Assembly: GCA_036365145.1 (NCBI GenBank)
Contig: JAEOAD010000013.1
Location: 44,395,001-44,459,000 of the forward strand
DNA from: Orientallactaga sibirica
Taxonomy: Eukaryota > Chordata > Mammalia > Rodentia > Dipodidae
DNA: 64,000 bases
Direction of reading: 5' to 3'
Shown here: positions 20,947 to 31,187 of the stretch, one piece after another
Layout of the letters: every line of letters starts with the position of its first letter
How positions within the stretch are numbered: the first letter of the stretch is position 1
Notes under the pieces: generated by a model
Database searches by the model: none
The model's input: only the letters and a program-made list of their open reading frames with translations
What the model was told of the DNA's origin: nothing
Program-made: the position numbers and the translations under genes

Positions 20947-21088
20947 AAGCGAGGTGTGGTGGTACATGCCTTTAGTCCTAGCATTTGGAAGGCTGAAGTG
21001 GGAGGATCACTGTGAATTAGAGGCCAACCTGGGCTACAGAGTGAGTGCTAGGTCAGCTTGGACTAGCATGAGACCCTGCCTCGAAAAA
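20947..21088 (+). mobile_element. B1 SINE
   Basis: gcgaggtgtggtggtacatg to accctgcctcg. Lies directly after the (AT)n tail of the previous B1. Confidence 0.9.
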
Positions 21089-21235
21089 TGTATAGATACA
21101 GATTAGATACAAGATACAGATATAGAATATAGATATGATATAGATATGGATATGCATGACCTGGATAGGTGAATAGATTAGATGGATGAATGGGTACCTA
21201 AGTGGATGAGTACATGGATAATATCTTTCTGTCTG
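21089..21235. repeat. Degenerate (GATA/GATG) repeat
   Basis: tagatacagattagatacaa-type repeats grading to ggatgaatgggtacctaagt. Grown from a B1 tail. Confidence 0.75.
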
Positions 21236-21252
21236 AGATAAGATAGAAACTA

Positions 21253-21404
21253 GCCGGGCGTGGTGGCTCATGCCTTTAATCTCAGCACTCGGGAGGCAGA
21301 GGTAGGAGGATTGCAGTGAGTTCAAGGCCATCCTGAGACTACATAGTGAATTCCAGGTCAGCCTGAGCTACAGCAAGACCCTACCTGGAAAAAAAAAAAA
21401 AAAA
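21253..21404 (+). mobile_element. B1 SINE
   Basis: Near-consensus, 17-A tail. Flanked by agatagaaacta (21241-21252) and agacagaaacta (21405-21416). Confidence 0.95.
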
Positions 21405-21458
21405 GACAGAAACTATTTCTGTATTTTCCAGAAAAGACAAAAGTTATGATAAAATTTC

Positions 21459-21623
21459 TTTTTCTTTCTTTCCTTTTTTTCTTTTTTGAGGTAGAGTCTC
21501 ATTCTAACCCAGGCTGATGTAGAATTTACTCTTCAGTCCCAGGCTGGCCTTGAACTCACAACGATCCTCCTACCTCTGCTTCCTGAGTGCTGGGATTAAA
21601 GATGTGCACCACCATGTCCAGCT
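21459..21623 (-). mobile_element. B1 SINE
   Basis: TTTC-rich reversed tail; ttttgaggtagagtctcatt to ccaccatgtccagct. Confidence 0.92.
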
Positions 21624-21639
21624 TTGTATATTCTTTTAA

Positions 21640-21849
21640 ATATTTTTTTAAATTTATTTACTTGCAAGCAGAGAAAAAGAGAAGAGAAACAGAGAGAATG
21701 GGTGTGCCAGGTCCTCCAGAGGCTGCAAACAAATTCCAGATGCATGTGCCACTTCGTGCATCTAACTTTACATGGGTACTGAGAAATTGAACCCAGGTCA
21801 TTAAGATTTTCAGGCAAGTGCTTAACCGTAGAGCCGTGTCTCCAGCCCT
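21640..21849 (-). mobile_element. DIP-type SINE
   Basis: gcaagcagagaaaaagag, core at 21735-21770 and end gccgtgtctccagccct. Confidence 0.9.
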
Positions 21850-22046
21850 GGCTCTTATAGTCTTTCTGCTTCTTTTTTCTGCAGTGTTCTCTGACCCTTG
21901 GAGGGTTTGGTAGGGATGTCTTGTGTAGTCCTGAACACTCAACAGTCACTTATACTTAGCACTTTGGTGTGTTGAGTCTCCCCAGCAGTCACTGCCATCT
22001 GCAACGAAGCGAAATGAAACGAAACAAAACAAAACAAAAACCCTCT

Positions 22047-22150
22047 CCAGATGCAAAAACAGTGGCGCAAGCATCTGGAGTTCATTTGCAGAGGCAAGAG
22101 GCTTTGGCACCCCCCACCACATATGTACAAATAAATACTTTAAAAAAAAA
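22047..22150 (+). mobile_element. DIP-type SINE, 5' part lost
   Basis: Begins near ctctccagatgcaaaaacag and keeps the core gcatctggagttcatttgca and aaataaat tail. Confidence 0.75.
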
Positions 22151-22162
22151 AAGCTTCTCTGA

Positions 22163-22294
22163 GCCGGGCGTGGTGGCGCACGCCTTTAATCCCAGCACTC
22201 GGGAGGCAGAGGTAGGAGGATCGCCGACAGTTCAAGGCCACCCTGAGACTACATAGTTAATTCCAGGTGAGCTGAGTGAGAGAGACTCGAAAAA

Positions 22295-22328
<34 letters not shown>
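22163..22328 (+). mobile_element. B1 SINE with long A tail
   Basis: gccgggcgtggtggcgcacg to gagagactcgaaaaac; about 35 A. aagcttctctg stands on both sides (22151, 22329). Confidence 0.95.
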
Positions 22329-22332
<4 letters not shown>

Positions 22333-22339
22333 TCTCTGG

Positions 22340-22530
22340 CTGGAGAGATGATTTAGCGGTTAAGGTGTTTGCCTTTGAAGCCTAAGGTACTAGGTTCTAT
22401 TTCCTAGTACCCACGTAAGCCAAATGCACAAGGTGGCACATGTATCTGGAGTTCATTTGCAGTGCCTGGAGGCCCTGGTGTGCCCTCTCTCTCTCTCTTC
22501 TCTCTGTCAAATAAATGAATAAAATAATTT
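22340..22530 (+). mobile_element. DIP-type SINE
   Basis: ggctggagagatgatttagc, CT tract and aaataaatgaataaaa tail. Its 3' target copy aagcttctctg is at 22710. Confidence 0.93.
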
Positions 22531-22689
22531 TTTTTTTTTTTTTTTTGGTTTTCGAGTTAGGGTCTCATTCTGGTCCAGGCTGACCTGGAATTAACTATGT
22601 AGTCTCAGGATGGCCTCGAACTCCCGGCGATCCTCCTACCTCTGCCTCCCAAGTGCTGGGATTGAAGGCGTGCACCACCACGCCCAGCT
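22531..22689 (-). mobile_element. B1 SINE
   Basis: Near-consensus, nested in the SINE tail; aataatttttttt flanks it. Confidence 0.94.
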
Positions 22690-22771
22690 AATAATTTTTT
22701 TTTAAAAAAGCTTCTCTGCCAAAAAGTGGGAACAACACTAATCTATGAGCATAAATATTTAGAGGATTATT

Positions 22772-22934
22772 TTATTTTATTTTATTTTATTTTATTTATT
22801 TTTTTTTAGGTAGGATCTCACTCTAGCCTAGGCTGACCTGGAAATTCACTATGTAGTCTTTGGGTGCCCTCAAACTCCTACCTCTGCACTTCCCAAGTGC
22901 TGGGATTAAAGGTGTGTGCCACCACGCCTGGCTT
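22772..22934 (-). mobile_element. B1 SINE
   Basis: (ATTTT)n tail, small internal deletion near 22880; end ccaccacgcctggct. Confidence 0.92.
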
Positions 22935-22990
22935 TTTTTTTTTAGTGTTTTGAAGCAAGGTCTCATTGTAGCCCAGGCTGACCTAGAGGA
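22935..22990 (-). mobile_element. B1 SINE fragment
   Basis: Only the 3' third remains: gcaaggtctcattgtagccc to ctgacctagagg. Confidence 0.8.
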
Positions 22991-23041
22991 CAATTTGATG
23001 GGCTCAATATTAGCCCATTTAGCCAAACAGCAGTACCTTGC

Positions 23042-23259
23042 TGTTTTATTTATTTACTTTATTTATTTCAGAGAGAGAGATAGAGAGAGAGGCAGATAGA
23101 GAGAGAGAATGGGCGCGCCAGGGCCTCCAGCCACTGCAAACGAACTCCAGGCGCATGCACCACCTTGTACGTCTGGCTTACGTAGGTCTTGGGGAATCAA
23201 ACCTGGGTCCTTTGGCTTTGTAGGCAAGTGCCTTAACTGCTGAGCCATCTCTCCAGCCC
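23042..23259 (-). mobile_element. DIP-type SINE
   Basis: Near-consensus: gggcgcgccagggcctccag, cgcatgcaccaccttgtac, end ctctccagccc. Confidence 0.94.
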
Positions 23260-23266
23260 AAGCTTG

Positions 23267-23433
23267 CTTTTTTTTTTTTAATGTCTCTCTCTCTCTGTGG
23301 TAGCTTCTCACTTTAGTCCAGGTTGACCTGGAACTCACTCTGTAGTCCCAGGCTGACCTCAAACTCACTGTGATTCTCCTGATTCTCCTACCTCAGTGAT
23401 GGGATTAAAGGCATGCACCACCATGCCCGGCTA
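23267..23433 (-). mobile_element. B1 SINE
   Basis: Contains a small CT expansion in the tail and a doubled gattctcct. Ends accatgcccggct. Confidence 0.88.
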
Positions 23434-23446
23434 GTCTTTCTTGGGC

Positions 23447-23755
23447 CATGTGTATGGTGTGTGTGTGTGTGCAAAATACATGTGGACACAAATGTGTAAA
23501 GGTGGGCATGGGCATGCACATGTGTTTGTGTGATGTGAAGGTCAATGTTGGATGTTTTCTTTCATTGCTTCCCACCTTGTTTACTGAGACAGTCTCTCGC
23601 TGGACCCCAGGGCGCACTGATTCTGCTATTCTAGCTTATCTACATGCCTGGGTTCCAGGTAGGCTGTCTCACCCATTTGACATGTACTGGGGATTTTGAA
23701 CTCCTGGTATTCATGTTTGCACATGCTTAATCCTCCGAGCCATGTCCCAAGCCTT
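23447..23755 (-). mobile_element. B4 SINE
   Basis: (GT)n head, gaaggtcaatgttggatgtt, gagacagtctctcgctggac, end ccgagccatgtcccaagcc. Confidence 0.75.
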
Positions 23756-23794
23756 CTATTTTTGCTTTTCCTCTTGTGTATGTCTCAGTTGTCT

Positions 23795-23860
23795 GGGGAA
23801 TACATGCAGGGCTTTATGAACACTGGACAAGACGTCTACCACTGTGCTACACTCCCAGTC
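23795..23860 (-). mobile_element. ID-type SINE, diverged
   Basis: Reversed: gggaatacatgcagggcttt then ctaccactgtgctacactcc, the B- and A-box ends of an ID element. Confidence 0.6.
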
Positions 23861-24273
23861 TCTGCTCCTTGCTCCTAATACCGTTGGCAGTAACTAGAGT
23901 GTCTGAACTGGATGGCAGAGATAAGGGGCGTACTCAAATCCTATTTTGCTGCTATCCAAAAAGAATACTAATCTGACCAGAAAGGTGACAAGATGGTTAG
24001 GAGATAAGTAAAGCTCTTGACAGTGGAAATGATGCTTAGAGGGTAGAGGACACTGTCAGTGAGTTTAAAGCTCTTGGCCTACAGGGATTAGAGCCAAGAA
24101 TGAAAAATCTTACAGATGACGTAATCTATTTGCCGCCATCATTTTCACTGAACTGTGGACAATAGGAGTTCAGGAAGACTGAGAACTTGTTGGTTTCTAG
24201 AATGGAAATGGTCTGCAGTTCTGTGAATGCTAGACGTGAGCTTGGCAGCCATTGTTGGCAATATCCTAGGATT
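23861..24273. other. Unique sequence, no gene seen
   Basis: About 410 bp with no repeat recognised. Confidence 0.5.
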
Positions 24274-24451
24274 TGTTTGTTTGTTTGTTTGTTTGTTTGT
24301 TTGTTTGTTTGTTTTGAGGAAGGGTCTCACTGTAGCTCAGGCTGACCTGGAATTCAGTATGTAGTCTCAGGCAGGCCCGAACTCACAGTGATCCTCCTAC
24401 CTTGGCCTCTCGAGTGCTGGGAATAAAGGCGTGCGCCACCATGTCTGGCTG
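24274..24451 (-). mobile_element. B1 SINE with (GTTT)n tail
   Basis: About 40 bp of GTTT, then ttgaggaagggtctcactgt to ccaccatgtctggct. Confidence 0.93.
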
Positions 24452-26165
24452 GGATGGTTTTAAAGTGGATGATTTATGATTATTAAGTAAGAGAAAGGAG
24501 TGCCCACTAGGAGACATGTTGGTCACCATTCAAACTGGCATCCATTTATTAGCCATTCTGTCTGTATATGTGCTACTTCCACTTAATAGTTTATAATACC
24601 AAATCTACATAAATTATATTTCTAGGTTTAAGAACAATGTTTAAAAGGATAAGATTGTCATAATAATTTGGAGAATTAGTAATTCTTTCCCAACAACTAC
24701 TTAGTACTTTAAATTAGACTGACTAGAGACTTTATTGCCATGTGTAGCTTGCTTTCCCTTGTTAAATTGACTAATTAGATTTGACATAAGAATATAAATA
24801 TTTTAGAATAAAACTCAATTTAATGAACAAACAAATTTATTAGGATGTAATTACTTTTCTAAGTTCTGGGTTTTAAAAGTCATAATTAGAATGCGGATTA
24901 CAAGTTGTCCTACTGGGAGCCTTCGGGGAAATTTGATTTATTCTTCTGTAATTTCACTGGCTTAGAGTTAAGCATGTGTTAGCATGGAATGCAAAATTTG
25001 TAACTGGAATCATTTCATTTCGATAGAACACAGCTTCGTTAAAACAAATGTAGAATTAAGATGGAAAAATGGATGAGAAAAGCATTCCAAGTAAATGGAA
25101 TTTGTGACTAGGCTCCATGTTTCCCCACATAAAAACAACTGCATATATTTATTTCTGGTGATCAATATGGGTGTAAGTATAGATTATGGATAGTGTGTTC
25201 ATAAAGTAGGAATGTAAATGAAAATGAGACAAAAGTGTATGTGTGTGTGTAAGTGATAGAAGTCAGCTCCAAGCCAGTGGCTATCTCCAGGGAGAGAAGG
25301 GATGGGGCAGGGAGAGGCTAGGATGCTAATTATATTTCTCTGCTAAGAAGAGTGGGAACATGAATGGATTCACCTTATTATGCCTGTATATTTGAAATAT
25401 TTCATTAGTTGAAGATTTCAAAAACAAAAACAGAGCTTAATCCTCAAATTGCTTTTTCTAAAAGATCGAAATGTTTATCTCATGCTGACTTGGGAACATG
25501 TTTAAATAAGGTTTAAAGGATACTGAGGGAGTTTATTTTTGAATTCTTAGCACATATTACTAATAACAAAAGCCACAGCTCATTAAGCAAGTAACGCCCA
25601 CGTACAAGGTGCTTTGGCTCCGCTTGGCTGCTTTGACAGTAGCTCTTCAGGAAGGGTGTTTCCTCTCCCATTTAACAGATGGCCAGGTGAGCTGTAATTC
25701 CAATCCATTACTAGTGATAAAATATGCTATGGGAAAACTCAGACTTTCAAATGTCAGCTTTAATATCCCAAAGAGCATTTCTCATGCAATAGTTTTGCTT
25801 TTTCCCGAGAGTTATCTCTACATTTTAATATGTTTACTTGAGAAAATCAGAAAATATGGACAGGGAAAAGAAGATAAAAATTGCCTATAATTTCACTATC
25901 ACCCAGAGATAATTATGTCTAGCATTTTGACGAGTGCCCTTTCTTATGTTTTCCATGCATAAATTTGTATGAACTTTTAAATGCTTTGAGAAGAAACTAT
26001 GTTAAGAATTTCTCAATTAGTATTGCTTATGGCACATAACAGAATAAATTATAGCGGTGGCTTTTATTTCATACTTGTTTGAATGTATTGTTTAGAGTTT
26101 CAACTGGGAGAAAAACTTCACTTTTCAAAACTCATGCAACATATGGTGGGAAAAAATTAGATTGC
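24452..26165. other. Longest SINE-free stretch (1.7 kb), no gene seen
   Basis: AT-rich, no young SINEs. Contains a MIR-like piece (25590-25700) and a segment at 25255-25440 with the feel of an old transposon tail (ccagtggctatctccaggga). An open frame at 25609-25890 starts inside the MIR-like piece and has no recognisable domain. Confidence 0.55.
25590..25700 (-). mobile_element. MIR-like fragment
   Basis: acaaggtgctttggctccgc followed by cagtagctcttcaggaaggg and ctcccatttaacagatggcc fits the reversed MIR order (caggcactttac, ctcacaacaaccctatgagg, cccattttacagatgagg). Diverged. Confidence 0.5.
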
Positions 26166-26291
26166 CTTTTTGTTTTGTTTTGTTTGAGACAGGATCTCAT
26201 TTCTAGCCCAGGCTAGCCTTTAATTCATGACATCCTATCTACCTCAACCTCCTGCTTGGATTATAAGAGTGAGCCATCACAGTGACCTGGT
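26166..26291 (-). mobile_element. B1-type SINE, old
   Basis: gtttgagacaggatctcatt, agcccaggctagcctttaat, gagtgagccatcacagtgac. Confidence 0.7.
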
Positions 26292-26309
26292 TTTTAATTA
26301 ATTGATGGA

Positions 26310-26431
26310 TTAATTTACTTATTTATTTATATCAAGATAGGGTATCATTATGTAGCCCAAATTGTCCTTGAACTCACTATCTTACTGTCTCAACTTCCAT
26401 TGTGCTGGGATTATGCACTGCCATACTTGGT
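26310..26431 (-). mobile_element. B1-type SINE, old
   Basis: agatagggtatcattatgta, ttgtccttgaactcactatc, gtgctgggattatgcactgc. Confidence 0.65.
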
Positions 26432-26446
26432 CTTAGATAAGCTACT

Positions 26447-26449
26447 TAA

Positions 26450-26512
<63 letters not shown>
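26447..26512. repeat. Poly(A) then (AT)n microsatellite
   Basis: About 20 A followed by about 45 bp of TA. Confidence 0.97.
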
Positions 26513-26514
<2 letters not shown>

Positions 26515-26702
26515 TGGAGAGCTGGCTTAGCGGTTAAGGTGTTTGCCTGCAAAGCCAAAGGACCCTGGTTCGAATCTCCAGGACCCATGTAAGCCAGATA
26601 CACAAGGGGTGCACACATCTGGAGTTCATTTGCAGTGGCTGGAGGCCCTGGTATGCCCATTCTTTCTCTCTTGCTCTCTCTTAAATAAATAAAATAACAT
26701 TT
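26513..26702 (+). mobile_element. DIP-type SINE
   Basis: gctggagagctggcttagcg, B box ggttcgaatctcc, aaataaataaaataac tail. Confidence 0.93.
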
Positions 26703-26705
26703 TAT

Positions 26706-26738
26706 ACACACATACACACACACACACACACACACATC
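26706..26738. repeat. (CA)n microsatellite
   Basis: About 30 bp of CA following the SINE tail. Confidence 0.95.
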
Positions 26739-27146
26739 ATCATGTGTGAGCTCACCTTGTATCCATAAGTTCTAACAACAGGGAGTTTTTGAGGTCAGCA
26801 AGTGGTGTCTGAAAATGTCTCGACTTGCATAGCCTGTGTGAATGTGCACCAGGGATAACTGAGAGCACTGATTGCTGTTCTGTTTTGTTGGCCTTTGCTC
26901 AACTCCAGCTTGAATGAAGATCTGAGGCAAGAACAATATGCATATAGATGGTCCTGTATGTTAAACTTAGTATTTGATGAGTAACCAAGATGAAAAGAAA
27001 GGAGTCAACTCTTCCCAGAAAATGAAGGTAGAAATTGTGAGATCCTACAACTAAGATACAATGGTCATCAATTTTCTTCCCTTATAACGGTATTGCTCTT
27101 AAAAACAATCATTGTTTGTTACATTGACATATTTAATAAAAAACCA
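26739..27146. other. Unique sequence, no gene seen
   Basis: About 400 bp without recognised repeats or motifs. Confidence 0.5.
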
Positions 27147-27240
27147 GGCTGGGGAGATGGCTCAGCAGATTAACAGGCTTGCTTGGAAATCCTGTTGGTC
27201 TAGATTTAGTTCCCTAGCTGGACATAAAAGTTGGCAAAGA

Positions 27241-27449
27241 GGTTGGAGAGATGGCTCAGCACTTAAGACATGTGCTTGCAAAACATAATGGCCTGGGTTA
27301 AATTCCCCAGTACCCACGTAAAGTCAGATGCACAAAGTGCCACATATATCTGGAGTTCCTTTGTGGTGGCAAAAATGCTCTGGCGTGCCCATTCTCTTTC
27401 TCTGTCTCTGTTTCTCTCTACTTGCAAATAACTAAATATATTTTTTAAT
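27241..27449 (+). mobile_element. DIP-type SINE, nested
   Basis: ggttggagagatggctcagc, B box gggttaaattcc, tail aaataactaaatat. Confidence 0.9.
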
Positions 27450-27461
27450 GTGGCAAATGGG

Positions 27462-27668
27462 GATGGAGGGATGGCTTAACAGTTAAGGCATTTGCCTACA
27501 AAACCAAAAGGACCCAGGTTTGATTCCCAAGGACCCACATAAGCCAGACGCACAAGATGGCACATGTATCTGGAGTTTGTTTGCAATGGCTAGAGGCCCT
27601 GGTGTGCCATTGATTCATTCATTCTCTCTCTATCAGTCTCTCTCTCAAATAAATAAATAAAAGATTAC
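27462..27668 (+). mobile_element. DIP-type SINE, nested
   Basis: ggatggagggatggcttaac, B box ggtttgattccc, aaataaataaataaaa tail. Confidence 0.92.
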
Positions 27669-27765
27669 AAAATATGGCAAAAGCATCTGGCATTCTGTTT
27701 GCAGTGGCAAGAGATCCTGGCTTGCACATACATACATACTGCATAATTTTAAAAATAGACACAAG

Positions 27766-27912
27766 GGTTGGTCATGGTGGTACACAACTGTAATCTTAGC
27801 ACTTGGGAATTCAAGATAGGACTATGAATTCAAGGTCAACCTAGGCTACATATCAAGTTGGAGTCCAGCCTGGGCTATATAGGAAGACACTGTCTCAAAA
27901 AACAGTAGTAAC
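27766..27912 (+). mobile_element. B1 SINE, diverged
   Basis: gttggtcatggtggtacaca, cagcctgggctatataggaa, actgtctcaaaaaac. Confidence 0.82.
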
Positions 27913-28183
27913 AAAAAAGGCACAGATTATACAAAGACCACCTAGGCAATTACTGAACTATGCTTACCAGCAAATCATAAAACTAATAATGAACATCTCA
28001 CCCTGCCATGGATGGTTTCTTTCAAACAACAGGTGGCCTTTTGTTTTCGGAACATGGAATATGTATGGGAGCCAAGATTTCAAAGTTTAAAATTCTATCA
28101 TGCACTTACAAAACCCCAAATGCTCAAAAGTTAAACTGAGAAAAGGAACAACTTACCTATTGTTTTCAGAAATCAATATAGGT

Positions 28184-28382
28184 GGGCTGGAGAGATGGTT
28201 TAGTGGTTAAGGCACTTGCCTGCAAAGCCAAAGGACCCAGGTTCGATTCTCTACGTAAGCCAGATGCACAAGGTAGTGCATGTCTGGAGTTCATTTGCAG
28301 CAGCTGAAGGCCCTGGCATGCCCATTCTCCATCTCTATCTGCTTCTCCCTCTCAAATAAATAAATGAAAATAAAAAATATAT
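28184..28382 (+). mobile_element. DIP-type SINE
   Basis: Flanked by aatcaatatagg (28172-28183) and atcgatatagg (about 28391). Small deletion in the promoter-distal part (ctctacgtaagcc). Confidence 0.93.
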
Positions 28383-28401
28383 TTTTAAAATCGATATAGG
28401 C

Positions 28402-28693
28402 AATTGTATATTTTCCCAATGTCTGCTCACTTTTAGAAATGTGGCCTATAGAGAGTGTCAAGACATCTCTTGGCTCTTCATTTCCTGGAAATGTTCCAGT
28501 GAGAAACTGAGGACCAAAGAGTCATCACTAAATCTTTGTCAAGTATTCTCATGAGCAAGCCATCAATCCTTCATCAATTACATGGAACCAGAGTAACGGG
28601 GCGAGTTCTGACCACCTGGTATTCCTTGTGTTACACATCACATGTATAAACATGGATTCCCACTAGTTTTGATCTGTGTGTGCATGTCATATA
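28402..28693. other. Unique sequence, no gene seen
   Basis: No repeat recognised; followed by TTAC and GTTT simple repeats. Confidence 0.45.
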
Positions 28694-28718
28694 CTTACTT
28701 ACTTACTTTCTTTTTGTT

Positions 28719-28893
28719 TGTTTGTTTGTTTGTTTTTCCTTGTTTTTTTTTTTTTTTCCAGGTAGGGTCTCACTCTAGCTCAGGCTGACCTGGAATTCAC
28801 TATGTACCCTCAGGGTGGCTTCGAACTCACAGCAATCCTCCTACCTCTGCCTCCTGAGTGCTGGGATTAAAGGTGTGCACCACCATGCCCTGC
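28719..28893 (-). mobile_element. B1 SINE
   Basis: Long GTTT/T tail, near-consensus body, end ccaccatgccctgct. Confidence 0.93.
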
Positions 28894-28926
28894 TGCTTTC
28901 TTTGATTTTGTTCTTGCAACTTTGCA

Positions 28927-29150
28927 TTTTTTTTTTTTTTTTTTTTTTGAGGCAGGGCCTCATGTATCCCAGACTGGCCTCAAACTCCCTCCAAGCCAAG
29001 GATGACCTTAAGCTCCTGATCCTCATGCCTCCACCTCCCTAATATTGGCATTCCAGGGGGTACCACCACTCCTGTTGGCAGAGAGATGGAGCCCAGGGCT
29101 TCATGCATGCTATGCGAGCACTCTACCAACTGGAGGGTGGTCCCCAACAC
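28927..29150 (-). mobile_element. ID-B1 composite SINE (B4-related), old
   Basis: The B1-like part 28950-29078 (ttgaggcagggcctcatgta to gggtaccaccactcctgttg) is followed by a reversed ID part 29082-29150 (agcccagggcttcatgcatg, gagcactctaccaactgg). Confidence 0.65.
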
Positions 29151-29194
29151 CATACAGGTTTCCAGCCATGCAAAGCTGGGCCATCAAGTAGGTT

Positions 29195-29842
29195 TTTTGG
29201 TTTTTTTATTTTTTTTTGACAACTTCTATACTTACATACAAAAAAATGCATGATATTTCCCTCCCCTGCCCCCATACCCCTTTAGAACTCCGATCTCCAT
29301 CATATCATATCCCCTCCCTTTCTCCATTAGTCTCTCTTTTAATTTGATGTCATCATCTTTTTCTTCTATTATGAGGGTCTTGTGAAGGTATTGCTAGGCA
29401 CTGCAAGGTCATGGATATTGAGGCCAATTTCTGTCTGGACAGTTGCATTGTAAAGAGTCATACCCTTCCTTTGGCTCTTCCATTCTATCCGCCCCCTCTT
29501 CTGCAATGGTCCCTGAGCCTTGGAGGGTGTGACAGAGATGTCTCAGTGCTGGACACTCCTCCATCCCTTCTTCTCAGCACTGTGTTGCCTTTTGGGTCAT
29601 CCCAGTGGTCATCGCCATCTGAAAGAGAAGCTTCTCTAACCAGAAGTGAGAGTAGCATTAATATGTGAATATGAACATTAAGCGTAGTGCTTTCAGGACA
29701 ACTTGTTGGGAATAATATTTACATTTAGCCAGACAAGAGCAGGCTTTATATCCCTAAGGCTCATGACCTCCTCTGCCATAGACTTTTGCTTAGGTTTTTC
29801 AGTACCAGGTATGTATTCCTTCCCATAGAGAGGGCCTTCAGT
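29195..29842 (-). mobile_element. 5'-truncated L1-like 3' UTR, about 650 bp
   Basis: The fullest copy of the family. Flanked by a clean 14-bp duplication, ccatcaagtaggtt, at 29181-29194 and 29843-29856. The minus-strand 3' end has a purine-rich block, aagttgtc and an A-rich run. The 5' 80 bp (about 29760-29842) are absent from the other copies. No ORF2 remnant is visible; the longest minus frame (29761-29964) crosses the 5' border and is not a gene. Confidence 0.78.
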
Positions 29843-30057
29843 CCATCAAGTAGGTTCTGACAGTAGCTAACCTTCCATGTGGCTGCTGTATGACATCCTT
29901 GCTTGCTTCTTGAACACATCATTGCTCTCTTCCAGTGGGCAAGTGTGACAATGAGACTTTGCATACAGGTTCAGCAAACCAAAAGTCACCTTCTGGGTAT
30001 TGTTAAGGATGAGTTTCTAGTATCATTAGACTTTGCCAATAAAAATGCAGGATGAGG

Positions 30058-30252
30058 GGCTGGGGAGATTGCTCAGTGGTTAAGGGCACTTGCTTACAAA
30101 GCCTAATGACCTGGTTTAATTCCACAGCCACCCACGTCAAGCAGTACCCCAAAAGTGGTACCAGTGATTAGCTTTGTGTTTGCAGTGGCAAGAGGCCTTG
30201 GTGCTCCCATACACACATATACACATGTAAATAAATAAATAAATAAATAGAA
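30058..30252 (+). mobile_element. DIP-type SINE, CA-tail variant
   Basis: gctggggagattgctcagtg, no CT tract, (AAAT)n tail. Confidence 0.88.
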
Positions 30253-30303
30253 ACTTAAAAAAATATGCTTAACCAGAAAATGACTTTTAAAAATACAGAA
30301 TAA

Positions 30304-30528
30304 GGGCTGGAGAGATGGCTTAGCGGTTAAGCGCTTGCCTGTGAAGCCTAAGGACCCTGGTTCGAGGCTCAATTCCCCAGTACCCATGTCAACCAAGATG
30401 CACAAGGTGGTGAATGTGTCTGGTGTTCATTTGCAGTGGCTGGAGGCCCTGGTGTGCCCATTCTCTCTCTCTCTGTGTGCCTCTCTGCCTCTTTCTCTGT
30501 TGCTCTCAAATAAATAAATAAATAAAAA
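30304..30528 (+). mobile_element. DIP-type SINE
   Basis: Flanked by aaatacagaataag on both sides (about 30290 and 30547). Carries a short duplication gttcgaggctcaattcc at the B box. Confidence 0.95.
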
Positions 30529-30561
30529 ATAAACAAAAATTTAAAAAAATACAGAATAAGA

Positions 30562-30783
30562 CGGGCTGGAGAGATGGCTTAGCAGTTAAGGCGCTTGCCT
30601 GCAAAGTCTAAGAACCCATGTTTGACTCTCACATAAGCCAGACGCACAAGGTGATGCATGGGCAAGGTCGTGCATGTGCACAAGATGTCACATGTGTCTG
30701 GAATTTGATTGTGGTAGCTGGAGGCCCTTGTGTGCCAATTCTCTTTCTCTCTCCTCTATCTCTCTCTCATAAAAGAAAATTTA
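30562..30783 (+). mobile_element. DIP-type SINE, long variant
   Basis: Extra segment 30655-30690 (gcatgggcaaggtcgtgcat) between B box and core. Confidence 0.88.
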
Positions 30784-30798
30784 AAAACTACAGGATGG

Positions 30799-30973
30799 AG
30801 CCAGGCATGGTGGCACACGCCTTTAATCCCAGCATTTGGGAGGCAGAGGTAGGAGGATCGCCATGAGTTCAAGGTCACCCTGAGACTACAGAGTGAATTC
30901 CAGGTCAGCCTAGACCAGAGTGAAACCCTACCTCGAAAAAAAAAAAAACAAACAAACAAACAAACAAACAAAA
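30799..30973 (+). mobile_element. B1 SINE with (AAAC)n tail
   Basis: gagccaggcatggtggcaca to accctacctcg. Preceded by aaactacaggatgg and followed by aaactataggatgg. Confidence 0.95.
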
Positions 30974-30987
30974 AAACTATAGGATGG

Positions 30988-31130
30988 GGCTGGGCATGAT
31001 GGCACATGTCTTTAATCCCAGCATTTGGGAGGCAGGTAGAAGGCTCACCATGAGTTCGAGGTGACCCTGAGACTACAGAGTAAATTCCAGGTTGGCCTGG
31101 GCTTGAGTGAGATCTTACCTCAGGGGAAAA
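30988..31130 (+). mobile_element. B1 SINE
   Basis: gctgggcatgatggcacatg to cttacctcagggg. A third target copy aaattgcaggatg follows at 31131. Confidence 0.92.
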
Positions 31131-31187
31131 AAATTGCAGGATGACAAGTTAAATGTGAATTTCAAATAGATGTTACATGGGACATAG

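Larger units (their letters stand above)
21850..22766 (-). mobile_element. Old L1-like 3' UTR split by five SINEs
   Basis: Pieces at 21850-22015 (ctgcagtgttctctgaccct, cagcagtcactgccatctg) and 22710-22766 (aagcttctctgccaaaaagt, aacactaatctatgagcata) match, in order and diverged, the same segments of the younger copy at 29500-29690. The SINEs between them entered at aagcttctct or inside each other. Confidence 0.6.
27147..27750 (+). mobile_element. Old DIP-type SINE split by two younger ones
   Basis: The 5' half is 27147-27239 (ctggggagatggctcagcag to aaagttggcaaag) and the 3' half is 27676-27750 (tggcaaaagcatctggcatt). The motif tggcaaa occurs at about 27233, 27453 and 27676, marking the two insertions. 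Confidence 0.8.
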
